A stretch of 6,531 bases of DNA from Treponema sp. (GTDB lineage: Bacteria; Spirochaetota; Spirochaetia; Treponematales; Breznakiellaceae), in contig WRAL01000086.1 of assembly GCA_009780285.1 (NCBI GenBank), positions 1 to 6,531 of the forward strand. Reading direction: 5' to 3'. Position numbers and translations under genes: made by a program. Under the pieces are notes generated by a model. It searched no databases, was not told the DNA's origin, and worked only from the letters and a program-made list of their open reading frames with translations. Of the stretch, positions 5,948-6,531 are shown one piece after another. How positions within the stretch are numbered: the stretch's first letter is position 1; each line of letters begins with the position of its first letter.

Positions 5948-6340
5948 TTATCGCGCCGACGGATATCCCGGCGCGGGACGGCTAGGGCCGATTCTGGGCG
6001 CGGCATCTTCCGTTCCTATCCGATTAATTTCCTCAAACATTTGCTCAATTTCCACTTGTCTTCGGATAATCGCTTCAGCATTCGCCTCCGCGCCGGCTCT
6101 TTCCGCCCACAATTGCGCGATTGCCGTCCATGCCGGCTCAAGCTTCGCCGGCGTCTCTTGCGGGCGGGGCGCGGCGCTTGCGAGTATTCCATTCTCGATT
6201 CGTCCTAAAATCTCCGGAAATGATATCATGGCGAAGCCCGCGAATATAACCATGATCACTGCAAGAGCGCGGCTGGTTTTTTTGGGCTTTTTCATCTCAA
6301 TCCCAGTTCGAGGGACATGGAACATAGGATAAAAAAACAT
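5948..6340 (-). CDS. Small single-pass membrane protein, unknown function
   Basis: A 130-residue product that I do not recognise. From the ATG at 6340 it has a short N-terminal segment, a basic stretch MKKPKKTSR (16-24), one membrane helix (about 25-46), then a charged Ala/Glu-rich helical region (about 70-108, for example RRQVEIEQMFEEINR) that could form a coiled coil, and a Pro/Gly-rich tail (115-128). With the basic side inside, the C-terminal part should face outward. The start at 6340 is chosen for a strong GGAGGAGG at 6349-6356, 8 nt upstream. An internal ATG at 6295 (MKKPKK) would give a more classical signal-anchor but has a poorer site. A longer frame opens at 6397 without support. 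It is followed after 33 bp by the four-fold repeat membrane protein, so the two may act together. Confidence 0.6.
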   Translation of the reverse strand: MFFYPMFHVPRTGIEMKKPKKTSRALAVIMVIFAGFAMISFPEILGRIENGILASAAPRPQETPAKLEPAWTAIAQLWAERAGAEANAEAIIRRQVEIEQMFEEINRIGTEDAAPRIGPSRPAPGYPSAR

Positions 6341-6377
6341 CCGCGAAACCTCCTCCCTGGCGCGGCTCGCGGCCACA

Positions 6378-6395
6378 GGCGGTAAAAACACCGCC
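6378..6395. other. Inverted repeat in the divergent intergenic region
   Basis: GGCGGT (6378-6383) and ACCGCC (6390-6395) form a perfect 6-bp inverted repeat with an AAAAAC spacer. It lies about 20 bp upstream of the ribosome binding site of the minus-strand operon. It could be an operator or a 5' leader hairpin; nothing further supports either. The rest of 6396-6456 shows no clear signal, and I could not find a convincing promoter for the minus-strand genes. Confidence 0.3.
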
Positions 6396-6456
6396 ATGAG
6401 TTACAGCGGCGCGCGTCCCCCGATAACCACGAAAAACTAAAGTTCCGCCAAGTCTA

Positions 6457-6486
6457 TTGACTAAGCCTAGCAAAAAATCATATTCT
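6457..6486 (+). promoter_or_regulatory. Sigma70-like promoter for the gene starting at 6519
   Basis: TTGACT (6457-6462) as -35 and TATTCT (6481-6486) as -10 are separated by 18 bp and lie about 33 bp before the start codon. Five of six and four of six bases match the consensus. CTAAG (6461-6465) and CTTAG (6485-6489) form an inverted pair overlapping both elements, which could mark an operator, but this is weak. Confidence 0.5.
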
Positions 6487-6518
6487 TAGCAAGCGCGTAT
6501 ATGCGCAGGAGGAAAAGT

Positions 6519-6531
6519 ATGGACAATCGAA
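6519..6531 (+). CDS. Start of a divergent gene, truncated by the window end
   Basis: ATG 6519 is preceded by a perfect AGGAGG (6507-6512) with a 6-nt spacer and by a plausible promoter, so a gene almost certainly begins here. Only M-D-N-R is visible, so no product can be named. An in-frame ATG at 6501 exists but overlaps the region just before the ribosome binding site and is less likely. It is divergent from the minus-strand operon. Confidence 0.6.

Overview
The window looks like chromosomal DNA from a GC-rich, probably diderm bacterium. The lineage cannot be fixed from sequence alone. A PstS lipoprotein, a small protein with a cleavable signal peptide and hairpin-rich intergenic DNA would suit a spirochaete-like organism, but that is only a guess. 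I see no rRNA, tRNA, CRISPR array, transposase or phage gene.

Left half (about 170-3903, + strand): a high-affinity phosphate uptake operon, pstS-pstC-pstA-pstB. Four YTAAC-type hexamers at exact 11-bp spacing (175-213) precede it and look like a Pho-box operator. PstS (lipoprotein) captures phosphate, PstC and PstA form the membrane channel, and PstB supplies ATP hydrolysis. PstC-PstA and PstA-PstB overlap by 4 bp (ATGA), so they are probably translationally coupled. Two oddities stand out. PstC carries an extra extracytoplasmic segment of roughly 110 residues after its first membrane helix. The pstB reading frame is broken by a frameshift near 3490-3511, which separates the Walker A half from the signature/Walker B half. 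No phoU follows.

Middle (3904-4033): a compact group of three hairpins. The two outer ones share arm sequence and resemble a REP-like palindromic repeat. The central one may be the pst terminator. A short gene for a secreted protein of unknown function follows (4034-4390).

Right half (4394-6340, - strand): two genes that probably form one transcription unit. The upstream one encodes a small single-pass membrane protein with a charged helix and a Pro-rich tail. The downstream one encodes a 506-residue polytopic membrane protein built from a tandem duplication. Each half is itself a pair of related 4-helix modules, so the protein appears to hold four copies of one ~110-residue membrane module marked by AGAI and LGIN motifs. 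I do not recognise the family, and this is the most novel item in the window. A divergent gene with a good promoter and ribosome binding site starts at 6519 and leaves the window after four codons.
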